Assembly (NCBI RefSeq): GCF_000472545.1
Contig: NZ_AWZV01000023.1
Span: 25,790-89,789 of the forward strand
Source: Burkholderia sp. WSM2232
GTDB taxonomy: Bacteria > Pseudomonadota > Gammaproteobacteria > Burkholderiales > Burkholderiaceae
Length of the DNA stretch: 64,000 nt
Direction of reading: 5' to 3'
Under the pieces are notes generated by a model. It had not been told where the DNA came from, ran no database searches, and saw only the letters and a list, made by a program, of their open reading frames with translations. Positions 17,976-27,217 of this stretch are shown piece by piece (the first letter of the stretch is position 1; every line of letters starts with the position of its first letter). A program made the translations under genes and the position numbers.

Positions 17976-18101
17976 GATAAAGCCGCAGGAACGGACAAGC
18001 CTCAAGGGCGGGCATACCGCCGCTAGCATCTGACGAAGCTGCTAGCGCCCGTTAAAGCCGCTCGCACCGCCAATTGCCGCGTGAACGTCACACGGCCTCG
18101 C

Positions 18102-19034
18102 TCACCCCTCGGACTGCGCGTGCAGTATGTGCTGTTGCACGGCCCTGTCGATCAGGTCGGGCCGGTCCAGCCGCTCGACCCACCAGCGTAGTGCCTTACC
18201 CGTTTCGTCGTCGCGCCAGGCCAGATAGAAATGCGTGACCTCGCGCATGCCTAGCACTTCTTTCTGAACCAGCTCGCCACTCTTGAGCGCATCGACGGCG
18301 AGACATTCGGGAATGGTGCCCGCGGCAAGCCCGCGCAACTGCGCGGCGAGCTTGGTTTCGAGCGTCGGTACGGTCAGCACTTCCTGATGGTCCGCAATTG
18401 CGATGGTGCGCGGCGCGAGCTTGCGCGACGTATCGCCGATTGCTACTGCACGATGACGCGCGACCACCTCGAGCGTCAACGGTCCGGGCAACGCTGCGAG
18501 CGGATGATCTGGCGCGACCACAAAAACATGCCGCAGCGAGCCGATCGGCTTTGCGACGAGATTGGGAATCGGCGGCGGGTCGCCGGCTGCGCCGACGATC
18601 AGATCCGCGCGGCGCGTGAGCAGCGCATCCCATGAACCGCCCAGCACTTCCTTCGACAGATTCAGGCGTGTGTCGAGCTTAAGCTTGTAGAACTCCTCGA
18701 CGTGATCCCATAGCAGCGCAAACGGAATGATCTCGTCCACGGCCACGTACAGGTCTCGCTCCCAGCCCTGTTCCATGCGCTTTGCCTTGGATTCAAGGTC
18801 TTCTGCGGCCGCAAGCAGGCGGCGGCCTTCTTCGACCACCACGCGTCCGGCCGGCGTGAGCGTGGCGCGCCGGCCGCTGCGGTCGAACAGCTTGACGCCA
18901 AGATCGAGTTCGAGCTTCTGAACCAGATAAGTGAGCGAGGAGGGCACCTTATGCAGGATTTCTGCAGCGCTTGCAAACGTGCCGGTCCGATCCACCGCGT
19001 CGAGCACCTGCAGAACTTCAAAGGAAAGATTCAT
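18102..19034 (-). CDS. LysR family transcriptional regulator
   Basis: This 310-residue LysR regulator starts MNLSFEVLQVLDAVDRTGTF, with the helix-turn-helix SFASAAEILHKVPSSLTYLV-type region in the first 60 residues and an effector-binding domain behind. Relatives with the sequence VPSSLTYLVQKLE and YKLKLDTRLNLSKEVLGG occur beside oxidoreductase or pirin genes, but nothing of that type is adjacent here. I chose the ATG at 19034; the open frame extends 17 codons upstream without a better start. It follows a second LysR gene in the same orientation by 178 bases. Confidence 0.9.
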   Translation of the reverse strand: MNLSFEVLQVLDAVDRTGTFASAAEILHKVPSSLTYLVQKLELDLGVKLFDRSGRRATLTPAGRVVVEEGRRLLAAAEDLESKAKRMEQGWERDLYVAVDEIIPFALLWDHVEEFYKLKLDTRLNLSKEVLGGSWDALLTRRADLIVGAAGDPPPIPNLVAKPIGSLRHVFVVAPDHPLAALPGPLTLEVVARHRAVAIGDTSRKLAPRTIAIADHQEVLTVPTLETKLAAQLRGLAAGTIPECLAVDALKSGELVQKEVLGMREVTHFYLAWRDDETGKALRWWVERLDRPDLIDRAVQQHILHAQSEG

Positions 19035-19212
19035 GGCGAGAATTGACGAACGGCGAAATACATGGGGGCGGAGCGGCAGAAGCACTCAGCGCATTGGTCT
19101 GGTTCCCTTCGCGACGCCTCATGCGCCGCTTCTCCCGCTGTTCTGTGCGTTGTTGTCTTCTGACGAAGTCGCGCAAGCATTATGCAACAGCTCGCTCTGC
19201 ACGAGGAGCGCC

Positions 19213-20136
19213 TTATCTATTTTGCGCGGCACTGTTGCGCGTGCGCGCTTTGTCCGCGAAGTATTGCGCCGCCATCGAACGGAACGCGGTGACAGCCGGG
19301 TTGTCCTGATCGGCACGCCACGCCATGCCCATTTCCGCGTGGATCGCATTGCCGGCAATCAGGCGGAATTCGACGTTGTTGTAGCGAAACCGTTGCGCCG
19401 AAGCCGGCAGTATCGCAAGACCGAGCCCGGCTCGCACGAGCGAGAGGATGGTAGGTGTTTGATCGATATATTGCGCGATGCTCAGATTCACGTTCTCGGC
19501 CGCAAGCATGCCCATGATCCGATCATGAAAGTACTTGCCTTGCGCGGGCGAAGGCATGATGAACGGCTGCGCGTCCAGCTGTTTGAGCTCGATCTGCTCG
19601 AATTCGCACAACGCGTGGCGTTTTGGCAGCGCGACGATCAGCGGCTCTTCGTCGATGAGAACAAACTCCAGTTTCTGCCTCGACGGCAAAGGCCGCAGAA
19701 AGCCAAGGTCGATTGCATTCGCGGCGAAGGCCTCGATCTGCGCGGCGGAAACGAGTTCCAGCAGCACGACGTCGATGTCGGGCAGCGCATCGGCTGCGGC
19801 CACCAGCAACTCGGGAATCAGTTCATAACCGGCCGCGCCGGTAAAGCCCAGGCGCACGCGCCCGGTCTTGCCCTTGCTCGCACGGCGCACCGTGCCCTCC
19901 GCCTGTTCGGCGAGATTGAGCAGGCGCGTGGCGTCCGCGAGAAACACACGGCCCTCCGTCGTCAGCTTGACCGTGCGGCCAATGCGTTCGAACAGCTTCA
20001 CGCCCAGATTGTCTTCGAGCAATTGAATCTGCCTGCTCAATGGCGGCTGGGTCATGTGCAGCAGCGCGGCAGCGCGTCTGAAGTTCAGTTCTGTCGCCGC
20101 GGCGACGAAGCAACGCACTTGTCCGAGATCGAGCAT
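19213..20136 (-). CDS. LysR family transcriptional regulator, probably of the dehydrogenase module
   Basis: The 307-residue regulator has the classic LysR N-terminus MLDLGQVRCFVAAATELNFR and HTH AAALLHMTQPPLSRQIQLLE. The effector domain (GRVRLGFTGAAGYELIPELL) resembles BenM/CatR-like and hydroxyacid-responsive members. It lies 97 bases downstream of the 2-hydroxyacid dehydrogenase gene on the same strand, with an MFS gene divergent from that dehydrogenase. I infer that it controls this uptake and oxidation module; the inducer is not known. Confidence 0.92.
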   Translation of the reverse strand: MLDLGQVRCFVAAATELNFRRAAALLHMTQPPLSRQIQLLEDNLGVKLFERIGRTVKLTTEGRVFLADATRLLNLAEQAEGTVRRASKGKTGRVRLGFTGAAGYELIPELLVAAADALPDIDVVLLELVSAAQIEAFAANAIDLGFLRPLPSRQKLEFVLIDEEPLIVALPKRHALCEFEQIELKQLDAQPFIMPSPAQGKYFHDRIMGMLAAENVNLSIAQYIDQTPTILSLVRAGLGLAILPASAQRFRYNNVEFRLIAGNAIHAEMGMAWRADQDNPAVTAFRSMAAQYFADKARTRNSAAQNR

Positions 20137-20233
20137 GCTTGTATCGACATGGATGGGAATCGACGCTCATTATAGGTGCGCTCGTTCCCACCCGAATCGC
20201 AACGGCCACGCGAAGGCGCAGGCCGCGCTTGTG

Positions 20234-21187
20234 TCAGGTCGTGAGACTGCCCTCGGGACGTTGGCCAGCCAGCGCCTGTTCGAGGCTTGCGAGCACCATT
20301 TCGCCCATTGCGGTGCGCGATTCCACCGTGGCGCTCGCACGGTGCGCCTGCAGAACGACGCGGTCCATGCCGAAGAGCTCAGGCGGCACATTCGGCTCGT
20401 CGACGAACACGTCGAGGCCGGCGCCTGCAATCACGCCGCCTTCGAGTGCCTCGACGAGGTCGCGCTCCACCACCAGTTTGCCGCGCGCCACGTTGATGAG
20501 GTAGCCGTTCCTGCCGAGCGCGTCGAGCACAGCGGCATTGACGATGCCCTGTGCCTTGTCGGCGGCCGCGGCCAGCACGAGAAAGTCGCTACCGCGCGCG
20601 AGCGACAGCAGATCGCCTATGAACGGATGCGCGACATCCTCCATGCGGCGCAGGTCGGTATATGCAATCGGGCAGTTGAACGCGCTCGCGCGCTGCGCGA
20701 TGGCGCGCCCCACCTTGCCCATGCCGACAATGCCGACACGCTTGCCACTCAAGCGGCGCGACAGCGGCAATGCCCCCGGATGCGGGTTCTTCTGCCAGTT
20801 GCCGGATTTGACGAACTCGTTGCCTGCGCAGATTTCCCGGCACACCGCGAGCATCAGGCCGATCGCGAGATCGGCGACATCTTCCGTCAACGCGCCGAAC
20901 GTGGCCGTGACCGGAATGCCTCGCGAACGCGCGAAAGCAAGATCCACCGCGTCAGTACCCACGCCGTTCACCGCGATTACTTCAAGAGCGGGCAAGCGTT
21001 CGATCAGCGCGTTCGAAATACCCGTGTGGCCGCCGGTGATCACACCTCGGATCGACGCGCCGTGCTCGCTGATATAGGCATCCTTATCATTTTGCTCAAA
21101 GAGCCGATGCACGGTGTAGAGCGATGCAAGTTTCTCGTTGATCGCGGGAATCAGAATGGGGTTCAGTTGCAGAATGTTCGGTTTCAA
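20234..21187 (-). CDS. D-isomer-specific 2-hydroxyacid dehydrogenase
   Basis: The 317-residue protein belongs to the family of NAD(P)-dependent D-2-hydroxyacid dehydrogenases (glyoxylate/hydroxypyruvate reductase type). The nucleotide-binding motif is VGIVGMGKVGRAIAQ (about 145). Catalytic regions are LINVARGKLV (Arg), GLDVFVDEPNVPPEL (Glu) and QAHRASATVE (His). The start is a TTG at 21187, with AAGGAG seven bases upstream; no ATG fits. Neighbouring LysR and MFS genes suggest it oxidises or reduces an imported hydroxy acid. The exact substrate is unknown. Confidence 0.9.
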   Translation of the reverse strand: MKPNILQLNPILIPAINEKLASLYTVHRLFEQNDKDAYISEHGASIRGVITGGHTGISNALIERLPALEVIAVNGVGTDAVDLAFARSRGIPVTATFGALTEDVADLAIGLMLAVCREICAGNEFVKSGNWQKNPHPGALPLSRRLSGKRVGIVGMGKVGRAIAQRASAFNCPIAYTDLRRMEDVAHPFIGDLLSLARGSDFLVLAAAADKAQGIVNAAVLDALGRNGYLINVARGKLVVERDLVEALEGGVIAGAGLDVFVDEPNVPPELFGMDRVVLQAHRASATVESRTAMGEMVLASLEQALAGQRPEGSLTT

Positions 21188-21588
21188 TGTCGTGCTCCTT
21201 GTTGTAGTCGACGATGCGCTACGCGCCGCGAGCAGCGCACGCATGCCGTCGTGATGTCGGCGGATGATGGGCCTTTTGGTGAGCGGCGTCCAATCCCAAA
21301 ACGCTATCAGTTGATCTACGAATCGAAGCGCAGCCCGCGCTCGCCGATGATTCAATCCAGGAATCAGGTAATAGCGAGAAAAGATTGGACGGCCGATGGC
21401 ATGGGCCGCGAGAATCGACAGTGTCGGAAGGAGCATTGCTTCGCAGATTTACCGGCAGGCAGGCGCCCATACATTTCAAATACATCGGAGACAAAGCGTG
21501 AAAACATGCTGCCGCATGACGCCTCTCGTTGCACCTGGCTTTTCGCTAATGCCCCCGCGTCACGACGCAACGCCTGCGCGGAGCCGCC
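21188..21588. other. Divergent promoter gap between dehydrogenase and MFS genes
   Basis: This 401-base stretch holds no coding frame that I trust. It must contain the promoters of the dehydrogenase (leftward) and MFS gene (rightward), and it is where sites for the LysR product of 19213-20136 would be expected. I could not point to a specific LysR box. Confidence 0.5.
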
Positions 21589-22983
21589 ATGAATAATGCC
21601 GAGAGTGTGGTCGCCGCTGCCAGGGCGGAGCCGCTTGCGCAAAAGCGCACGAGCCATCGTTGGGTGGTGATGGGCCTGATCTTCTGCATCTGGGCGATTG
21701 CCTGCGCGGATCGCGCCAATTTCGGCATTGCACTGCCGTACCTGAAGAGAGAATACGGCATTACCAACACGCAGGCCGGCCTGATAGTCAGTCTCTTTTC
21801 GTTTGCATACGGCTTCGTGCAAATACCCGTCGGCCTGCTTTACAGGCGGCTCAGTGAAAAGACCACGGGCTTTCTGTTTTCGATCTTCATGATCTTCACC
21901 TCGGTCTTTACAGGGCTGATGGGCACGACCTCGTCGGTGTTTCTGCTGCAGGCGTATCGCGTCGGTCTCGGCCTCTCGGAAGGCCCGTTGGGTATCGGCT
22001 GCACGAACGTGATCAATCGCTGGTTTCCCGCGAAAGAAAAGGGCACGGCGACCGGACTCTGGATCGCTGCGTCCAAACTGGGTCCGCTGATCGTGCCGTC
22101 GGTATGCATCGTCGTGATCCAGTTGTGGGGGTGGCGCGAGATCTTCTACGTGTTCGCCGTTCCGGGCATCGTGCTCTCGATCGTCTGGATGTTTGTCGTC
22201 ACTAATTCGCCTGCTGAAAACCGCTTCTGTTCCGAAGCCGAGCAGCGTTATATCGCCGACGACACCCCACGCGAGAGCCGCGGCGCCAACGGGTCCCGGC
22301 GCAGCGAGGGCGCGCCTATTCCTTACCTGGATGCCTTCAACCGGACGAAGCGTGTTGCGCAACTCGAGACGGTTCGCCAGGTGTTCGGCTCATGGAACAT
22401 CCTCGGCGTGGCGCTCGGCTATGGCTGCATGATCGGCATCAGCAATATCTTCATGTCGTGGATGCCGACCTACCTCGTTACGGTCAAGGGTTTTGCCTCG
22501 GTGAAAATGGGCTTTCTCGCGTCGGCGCCGTTTATTGGCGCGGTCGCGGGCAACATGCTCGGCGGCGTGATCTCGGACCGGCTGCTCGGCGGCCGCCGCA
22601 AGCCGATGATGATGCTCGGTGCGCTCGGCACGATGCTCACCATGCTGCTGTTGATCGACGCGCCGAACAGCGTCGCGTATCTCGGCGTGACGCTGATGCT
22701 TGCCGGCCTGATGCTCGGCATCGGCTTCGCCGGTTATTCCGCGTATCCGATGGGACTGGCGACCAAGTCCACGTATCCCACGGCGTTCGGCATCGTGAAC
22801 TGTGTGGGCCAGATAGGTGGCGCCTGCGCGCCGCTTGCGGTCGGCATGCTGCTCGACAGATTCAGTTGGACCAGCGTGTTTCTTTACATGGTCGGCACCG
22901 CGCTGTTGTGTCTATTGCTCCTCTTCAGCGTGGTGGAGCCGATGGTCGCGCGGCACGGCGATGCGCAGGGGAAGGGCCGGTAG
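21589..22983 (+). CDS. MFS transporter of the anion:cation symporter (ACS) type
   Basis: The 464-residue protein shows 12 hydrophobic segments. Its ACS-family signature in the first half is RANFGIALPYLKREYGI, FSFAYGFVQIPVGLL, then GLGLSEGPLGIGCTNVINRW with FPAKEKGTATGLW. ACS members carry hexuronates, glucarate, phthalate and other organic anions by proton symport. It is divergent from the 2-hydroxyacid dehydrogenase gene and convergent with an OprB-type porin, which fits uptake of a sugar acid or hydroxy acid. GGAG lies upstream of the ATG. The substrate is inferred only in general terms. Confidence 0.92.
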   Translation: MNNAESVVAAARAEPLAQKRTSHRWVVMGLIFCIWAIACADRANFGIALPYLKREYGITNTQAGLIVSLFSFAYGFVQIPVGLLYRRLSEKTTGFLFSIFMIFTSVFTGLMGTTSSVFLLQAYRVGLGLSEGPLGIGCTNVINRWFPAKEKGTATGLWIAASKLGPLIVPSVCIVVIQLWGWREIFYVFAVPGIVLSIVWMFVVTNSPAENRFCSEAEQRYIADDTPRESRGANGSRRSEGAPIPYLDAFNRTKRVAQLETVRQVFGSWNILGVALGYGCMIGISNIFMSWMPTYLVTVKGFASVKMGFLASAPFIGAVAGNMLGGVISDRLLGGRRKPMMMLGALGTMLTMLLLIDAPNSVAYLGVTLMLAGLMLGIGFAGYSAYPMGLATKSTYPTAFGIVNCVGQIGGACAPLAVGMLLDRFSWTSVFLYMVGTALLCLLLLFSVVEPMVARHGDAQGKGR

Positions 22984-23087
22984 GTCGCCTGCGCGGCACA
23001 TTCTGCAGGGATTTTCGGACGGGTGCGGCGTTGTTTCCAATGTGCCGGGTGCCGGTCGCGCGCAAGTGCGCGACGCACCGTCTTGAG

Positions 23088-24506
23088 TCAGAACTCGATG
23101 GTACTTTTTATTCCGACGATGGTCTCGTTGCCGATGCGCGAGGCGGGGTGGTTCGGATCGGGTATGCCGCCGGACGGGCGAATCGCAAACTGCAAGTCCC
23201 CTTGAAGCTGCCACCATGGCGCGACCTGATATTGGTAGGTCGCCTCGAGTATGGTCTCGCCGGTGCGTTCAGGGTAACCGGTAGTGTAGTGCTGCGTGTC
23301 GCGATCGAGGCTGCGCGCGTGCGATCCGATTCGCGAATAGCCGAGCGCCAGTCCCACAACGTCCGCGTCCCGCCCATTGAACGGCGCGCTGAGTGTGACG
23401 CCGGCGTTGATCCCCATGTCGATGAGATTACGGTCGCCGGGCGCAGCCATAAGCTCGGCAAATACACTTAGCGAGCGAGCGCTGTATGTGTTCTGACGCC
23501 AGACCATCTGGTCGGCAATGGCATAGAACCCGTGGTTGCCCGCATGCTGGCGTGCTGCGCCGTTGCTCGTGCTATTGGCGAGCGATCCCCCCGCGCTGTC
23601 GATGCGAAGATCGCCGAAGTGCTGCGTGTTGTACCACAGGCCCAGCTTGTAAGTACCGGGCATCCCCCTAGTCTGCTGCGCGGAGTGCTTAGCGGATTCC
23701 TGATTAACAGTGAATTGCGCTTCGGCAATCAACAATGCGCCGCCGTGCAGGTTGAATGTGGTGCCATGCGCATTGCGTCGTTGAGGATCCCCTTCTCCCG
23801 GGCCAGCCGGGTTGCCGTCGAACACGCCCGCGAGTATCGTCCATGCATTGGACGGCGAAACGCGAAGCCGCGCACCGAGCGAGGAGAGCGGGTATGCCGG
23901 ACCGCCGTCGGGCATATCCGCGGACGGCAGGCCAGGCCAGCCAAAAGTCGCGTTCATGAAAGTCGCGCCGTGCTCGCTCGTCATGAACTCCTGATCGAGA
24001 CTCTGCTGGCCCAGTTTCAGGTCTGCGCTGCCCTCGAGCAGAGACTGCCGGTACCAGAGTTCCCAAAGGCGCGTGCCGGCGTTCGCCTCGAGACCGCTCG
24101 CATTCTGCAGAAGGTCGAGGTTGCGTTGGCTCAGGCTCGTACCATGAATCTGCAGAGCCGATGCGTGCAGCGTGCCGCCGGGAAGGCCGAATGCCCTCTG
24201 CGTGTCGACACTGAGATCGAGCTGGGTCGTCCCGTCGTATGCGCCGCCGCGACGGGTCCCCCCAGACAGATTGCGTAGATATTCATCAGTTTCCTGCAGG
24301 CCGAGGCTGACGCCGTAGCGATCGAGCCATGAGCGCACTCCGGCCATGTCACCGAACAGCACCGTGCGGTTCCACAGTCCCTGCGACGAAGGCTCGGGAG
24401 CTGATGCTGCGATTGTGTCCGCCAACGCGGGGCGTGCGAGAAAGAGCGCGAGCAGGGCGCCTGCCGCGATGGGCTCCAGTCGCTTGATCGTGAATATGTT
24501 GTTCAT
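23088..24506 (-). CDS. OprB-type carbohydrate porin
   Basis: The 472-residue protein has a signal peptide (PIAAGALLALFLARPALA, then DTIAAS) and an OprB family barrel: LWNRTVLFGDMAGVRSWLDR, VSLGLQETDEYLRNLSGG, WYRQSLLEGSADLKLGQQ, and a terminal aromatic (IKSTIEF). OprB porins admit mono- and disaccharides across the outer membrane. An in-frame ATG eight codons upstream (24530) is possible; neither start has a clear ribosome site. It lies downstream of an ABC system on the same strand but is separated from it by a strong hairpin, so shared expression is uncertain. Confidence 0.88.
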   Translation of the reverse strand: MNNIFTIKRLEPIAAGALLALFLARPALADTIAASAPEPSSQGLWNRTVLFGDMAGVRSWLDRYGVSLGLQETDEYLRNLSGGTRRGGAYDGTTQLDLSVDTQRAFGLPGGTLHASALQIHGTSLSQRNLDLLQNASGLEANAGTRLWELWYRQSLLEGSADLKLGQQSLDQEFMTSEHGATFMNATFGWPGLPSADMPDGGPAYPLSSLGARLRVSPSNAWTILAGVFDGNPAGPGEGDPQRRNAHGTTFNLHGGALLIAEAQFTVNQESAKHSAQQTRGMPGTYKLGLWYNTQHFGDLRIDSAGGSLANSTSNGAARQHAGNHGFYAIADQMVWRQNTYSARSLSVFAELMAAPGDRNLIDMGINAGVTLSAPFNGRDADVVGLALGYSRIGSHARSLDRDTQHYTTGYPERTGETILEATYQYQVAPWWQLQGDLQFAIRPSGGIPDPNHPASRIGNETIVGIKSTIEF

Positions 24507-24631
24507 GAACGTGCAGAGTGATGGATGCATGAGCGCGTTCGCGCGTTGTGCATTCCCGGATTGGAATAGGCGAGTTGCTACGCGGGCTTCTTTAATTCGC
24601 TGCTTGATGGCGCAATGGTCACCATGTGATG

Positions 24632-24676
24632 GAGTCGTTTGGGGACCGCAGGCGCTCTGCGGCCCCAAAACGACTC
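24632..24676. terminator. Near-perfect 20-base-arm inverted repeat at the ABC gene stop codon
   Basis: GAGTCGTTTGGGGACCGCAG and its partner CTGCGGCCCCAAAACGACTC are complementary except for a shifted T and an inserted A, with a five-base loop. The hairpin begins within the stop codon of the ABC ATPase gene and precedes the OprB porin gene by about 125 bases. No T-run follows on the minus strand. It could end or stabilise the ABC transcript, or be a remnant of a mobile repeat. Confidence 0.6.
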
Positions 24677-25457
24677 ACGCGTAGGCTAGCGCGCTTCTGT
24701 GATTGAACAGGTCGGTGATGTACTCGATCGTGTCCAGCATGTTGCGCAGCGTTCGATCGTGCCGCGGCGTGCTTATCGGAATATCTTCTGTAATGCGGCC
24801 GGGGTGCGCGTCGAGCACGATCACGCGGTCGGACAACATGACTGCCTCCGAGATGTCGTGCGTGACCATGATCATGGCTTGTGTCGTGATTGTGCCCTCG
24901 GTCCACATACTCATCAGATCGGTGCGGAGCTTTTGCGCAGTGAACATGTCGAGTGCCGAGAAGGGTTCGTCGAGCAGCAGGAGTTCAGGCTGTACCGCGA
25001 GTGCCCGGGCGAAACCGACGCGCTGGCGCATGCCGCCAGACAGCTCCCGCGGGTAGACCTTCTCGTAGCCCTCAAGGCCGATCATTCTGATCAGATTCGA
25101 CACCGCAGTGCTGACGTCCACCAGATCCCTACCTGTGGCAACGAGGCCGAACGAAATGTTCTGGTACACCGTCAGCCAGGGATAGAGCGCGAACGTCTGG
25201 AAAACCATGCTCACCGCAGAATGTGGAGTGGTCACTTGTTGCCCCATCAATGACACTGTACCGAGCGTCGGACGGATCAGGCCAGCGATGATCTTGAGCA
25301 GAGTGGACTTTCCGCATCCGGATTTGCCGAGAACGCTGATGAACTCATTCGAATCCACAGTGAGGTTGATTCTGTGCAGCACGTCTTGCCGTGAGCCGCT
25401 GCTGTCCACAAATGTCTTGCCGAGATTCTTCAGTTCGAGCAGATTTGACTTCGTCAT
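24675..25457 (-). CDS. ABC transporter ATP-binding protein, nitrate/sulfonate/taurine type
   Basis: This 260-residue ATPase has Walker A VLGKSGCGKSTLL (about 48), Q-loop MVFQTFALYPWLTV, signature RELSGGMRQRVGFARAL, Walker B LLLLDEPFSALD, and H-loop MVTHDISEAV. The sequence is closest in style to the SsuB, TauB and NrtD group, which energise uptake of small anions. I chose the ATG at 25457, with GAGG eight bases upstream. It follows the double-permease gene by 14 bases and is surely its partner. No substrate-binding protein gene is adjacent, so the ligand is unknown. Confidence 0.93.
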   Translation of the reverse strand: MTKSNLLELKNLGKTFVDSSGSRQDVLHRINLTVDSNEFISVLGKSGCGKSTLLKIIAGLIRPTLGTVSLMGQQVTTPHSAVSMVFQTFALYPWLTVYQNISFGLVATGRDLVDVSTAVSNLIRMIGLEGYEKVYPRELSGGMRQRVGFARALAVQPELLLLDEPFSALDMFTAQKLRTDLMSMWTEGTITTQAMIMVTHDISEAVMLSDRVIVLDAHPGRITEDIPISTPRHDRTLRNMLDTIEYITDLFNHRSALAYA

Positions 25458-25471
25458 TGCAGTTACCTCGA

Positions 25472-27217
25472 TCAGTCGTATTTGTACTTTTGTTCGGCGA
25501 ACCGGTACACCGGTTGCCACACGAACATGATGCAGAGCCCCACCATGAAACACATCGCTGCACAGCCGAGTGCCGCAGCCGCGTTGTCGCCCTTGTCCGT
25601 CGCCTGAGAGATGTAGGCTCCAAGGCCCGTAGTGCTGACGGTGTTTGTGCCCCACTGAATGATTTCTGCCGCAATGGCAGCGTTCCATGCACCACCGGCC
25701 GCGGAGATGGTGCCCGTGACGAGGTAGGGAAAGATCGCCGGCAGCATATACAGGCGCCACCACATCTCGCCTTTCAGATGAAAGATCCTGCTCACTTCGG
25801 TAATCTGGTTGGGTACGGCGAGCGTGCCGGCGATCGTGTTAAAGAGGTAATACCATTGCGTTCCTACCATAATCATGGGGATCGTCCACCACCCCAGGCT
25901 TTGATGCCGCGTCATGACGAAGAACGCAATGATCGGGTAGTAGATGTTGGGCGGTACTGCAGCCAGAATCTGCGCGATGGGCTGCGCGACAGTCAGCCGC
26001 TTCGGGTTCGAGGCAAGCCAGATCCCAAGGGGGACGCACAGCAAACAGGACAGCACCATTGCGAGCACGACACGAGCCGACGTCTCCAGCATCCACCACG
26101 GCAAAACGTTGAAGAGATTCTTGGGAAACAACTCCCACAGCTGATAGCCAAAGTACGCGCCTGCCATGGTGAGCCCGAAATACCAGAGGGTGGCCCACAA
26201 CCAGTTGAGTCGGGCGAGAGCAGTCACAAGGCAGTGCAGTCGTAGCGCGTACCAGATCTTTGGAAGCTCGTAGAGCCACAGGTCGCTAAAGGCGCGCAGT
26301 TCCTGTCCTATGAACGCCGCAATGTTCGACGCAAGCAGGCAGTCATAGAGCCATGAGCGATACAGCGAGTCCTTTTTCGCAGATGCGTCGTCGTTCTTGA
26401 ACCGGATCGTGTAGCGCACGAGAGGCCGAAAAACGAGCTGGTCGATCAGGATGATATTCAACGCGAGCGCAATGATCGCGTAAAACACAGCCTTGATGCT
26501 CTCGTGCGCCAGCGCAACCGACACATACGAACCCACGCCGGGAAGCAGGGTCGTGTTGCCGTTTGCCGCCGGGATTGCTTCGGATGCGACCAGCGCGAAC
26601 CACGCAGCCGCTTGCGAATTAATGACGTTCCAGAGAAAACCCGGCGCAGAGTACGGTGCTTCGAGACGCCAGAAACGTTGCCAGGCGTTGTACCTGAACG
26701 AGTCAGCGACGTCGCACAGCTCCTGCGGCACGACCCTCATCGTCTGATAGACACTGAGCATCATGTTCCAGGCTTGCCCCGTGAACACCGCAAAGATCGC
26801 AAGTGCCTCCATACCCATTGTGTTGTCCGGGTACAGGTTGAGGAAGAAGCCCGTGGTGAATGTCATGAAGCCCACGAGCGGCACGGACTCCATGAAATTC
26901 ACAAAAGGCAGAATGACCCGGCGCATTGGCGCATAGCGTGCAGCAAGGACGGCAAACGTCAGGGTGAACAACGTTGACCAGACCATTCCAAACAGGAAGC
27001 GCATTGTGGTGCGGGACGAGTAGTAGAGCAGGTTGGTGGCGTCGAGCGTCACTTCCGGGTTGTCGGCGGCGGGCTGGTGCATGCCGTGCCAGGCGACTCC
27101 CAGGAACCACGCAAAGAGCATCAGCAGCGTGAGTACTACGGCATCGCACAGCAGCGAGACGACTCGACGATCAGGCTGTAGGTGAAGTTGCATAAGAAGT
27201 TCTCGTAGGTTGCGCAT
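25472..27217 (-). CDS. ABC transporter permease with two fused permease domains
   Basis: The 581-residue protein contains two binding-protein-dependent permease domains in one chain, each with about six helices and an EAA-like loop. The first loop is near PQELCDVADSFRYNAWQRFW (residues 165-190); the second is near PNQITEVSRIFHLKGEMWWR (residues 465-490). Most relatives of the ATPase group have a homodimer of a single permease, so this chain would supply both halves of the channel. GAGGG lies six bases before the ATG. It forms an operon with the ATPase downstream. Confidence 0.92.
   Translation of the reverse strand: MRNLRELLMQLHLQPDRRVVSLLCDAVVLTLLMLFAWFLGVAWHGMHQPAADNPEVTLDATNLLYYSSRTTMRFLFGMVWSTLFTLTFAVLAARYAPMRRVILPFVNFMESVPLVGFMTFTTGFFLNLYPDNTMGMEALAIFAVFTGQAWNMMLSVYQTMRVVPQELCDVADSFRYNAWQRFWRLEAPYSAPGFLWNVINSQAAAWFALVASEAIPAANGNTTLLPGVGSYVSVALAHESIKAVFYAIIALALNIILIDQLVFRPLVRYTIRFKNDDASAKKDSLYRSWLYDCLLASNIAAFIGQELRAFSDLWLYELPKIWYALRLHCLVTALARLNWLWATLWYFGLTMAGAYFGYQLWELFPKNLFNVLPWWMLETSARVVLAMVLSCLLCVPLGIWLASNPKRLTVAQPIAQILAAVPPNIYYPIIAFFVMTRHQSLGWWTIPMIMVGTQWYYLFNTIAGTLAVPNQITEVSRIFHLKGEMWWRLYMLPAIFPYLVTGTISAAGGAWNAAIAAEIIQWGTNTVSTTGLGAYISQATDKGDNAAAALGCAAMCFMVGLCIMFVWQPVYRFAEQKYKYD

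Noticed and set aside
20054..21592. A 512-codon plus-strand frame
   Set aside because: It is antisense to the LysR and hydroxyacid dehydrogenase genes, both clear by motif.
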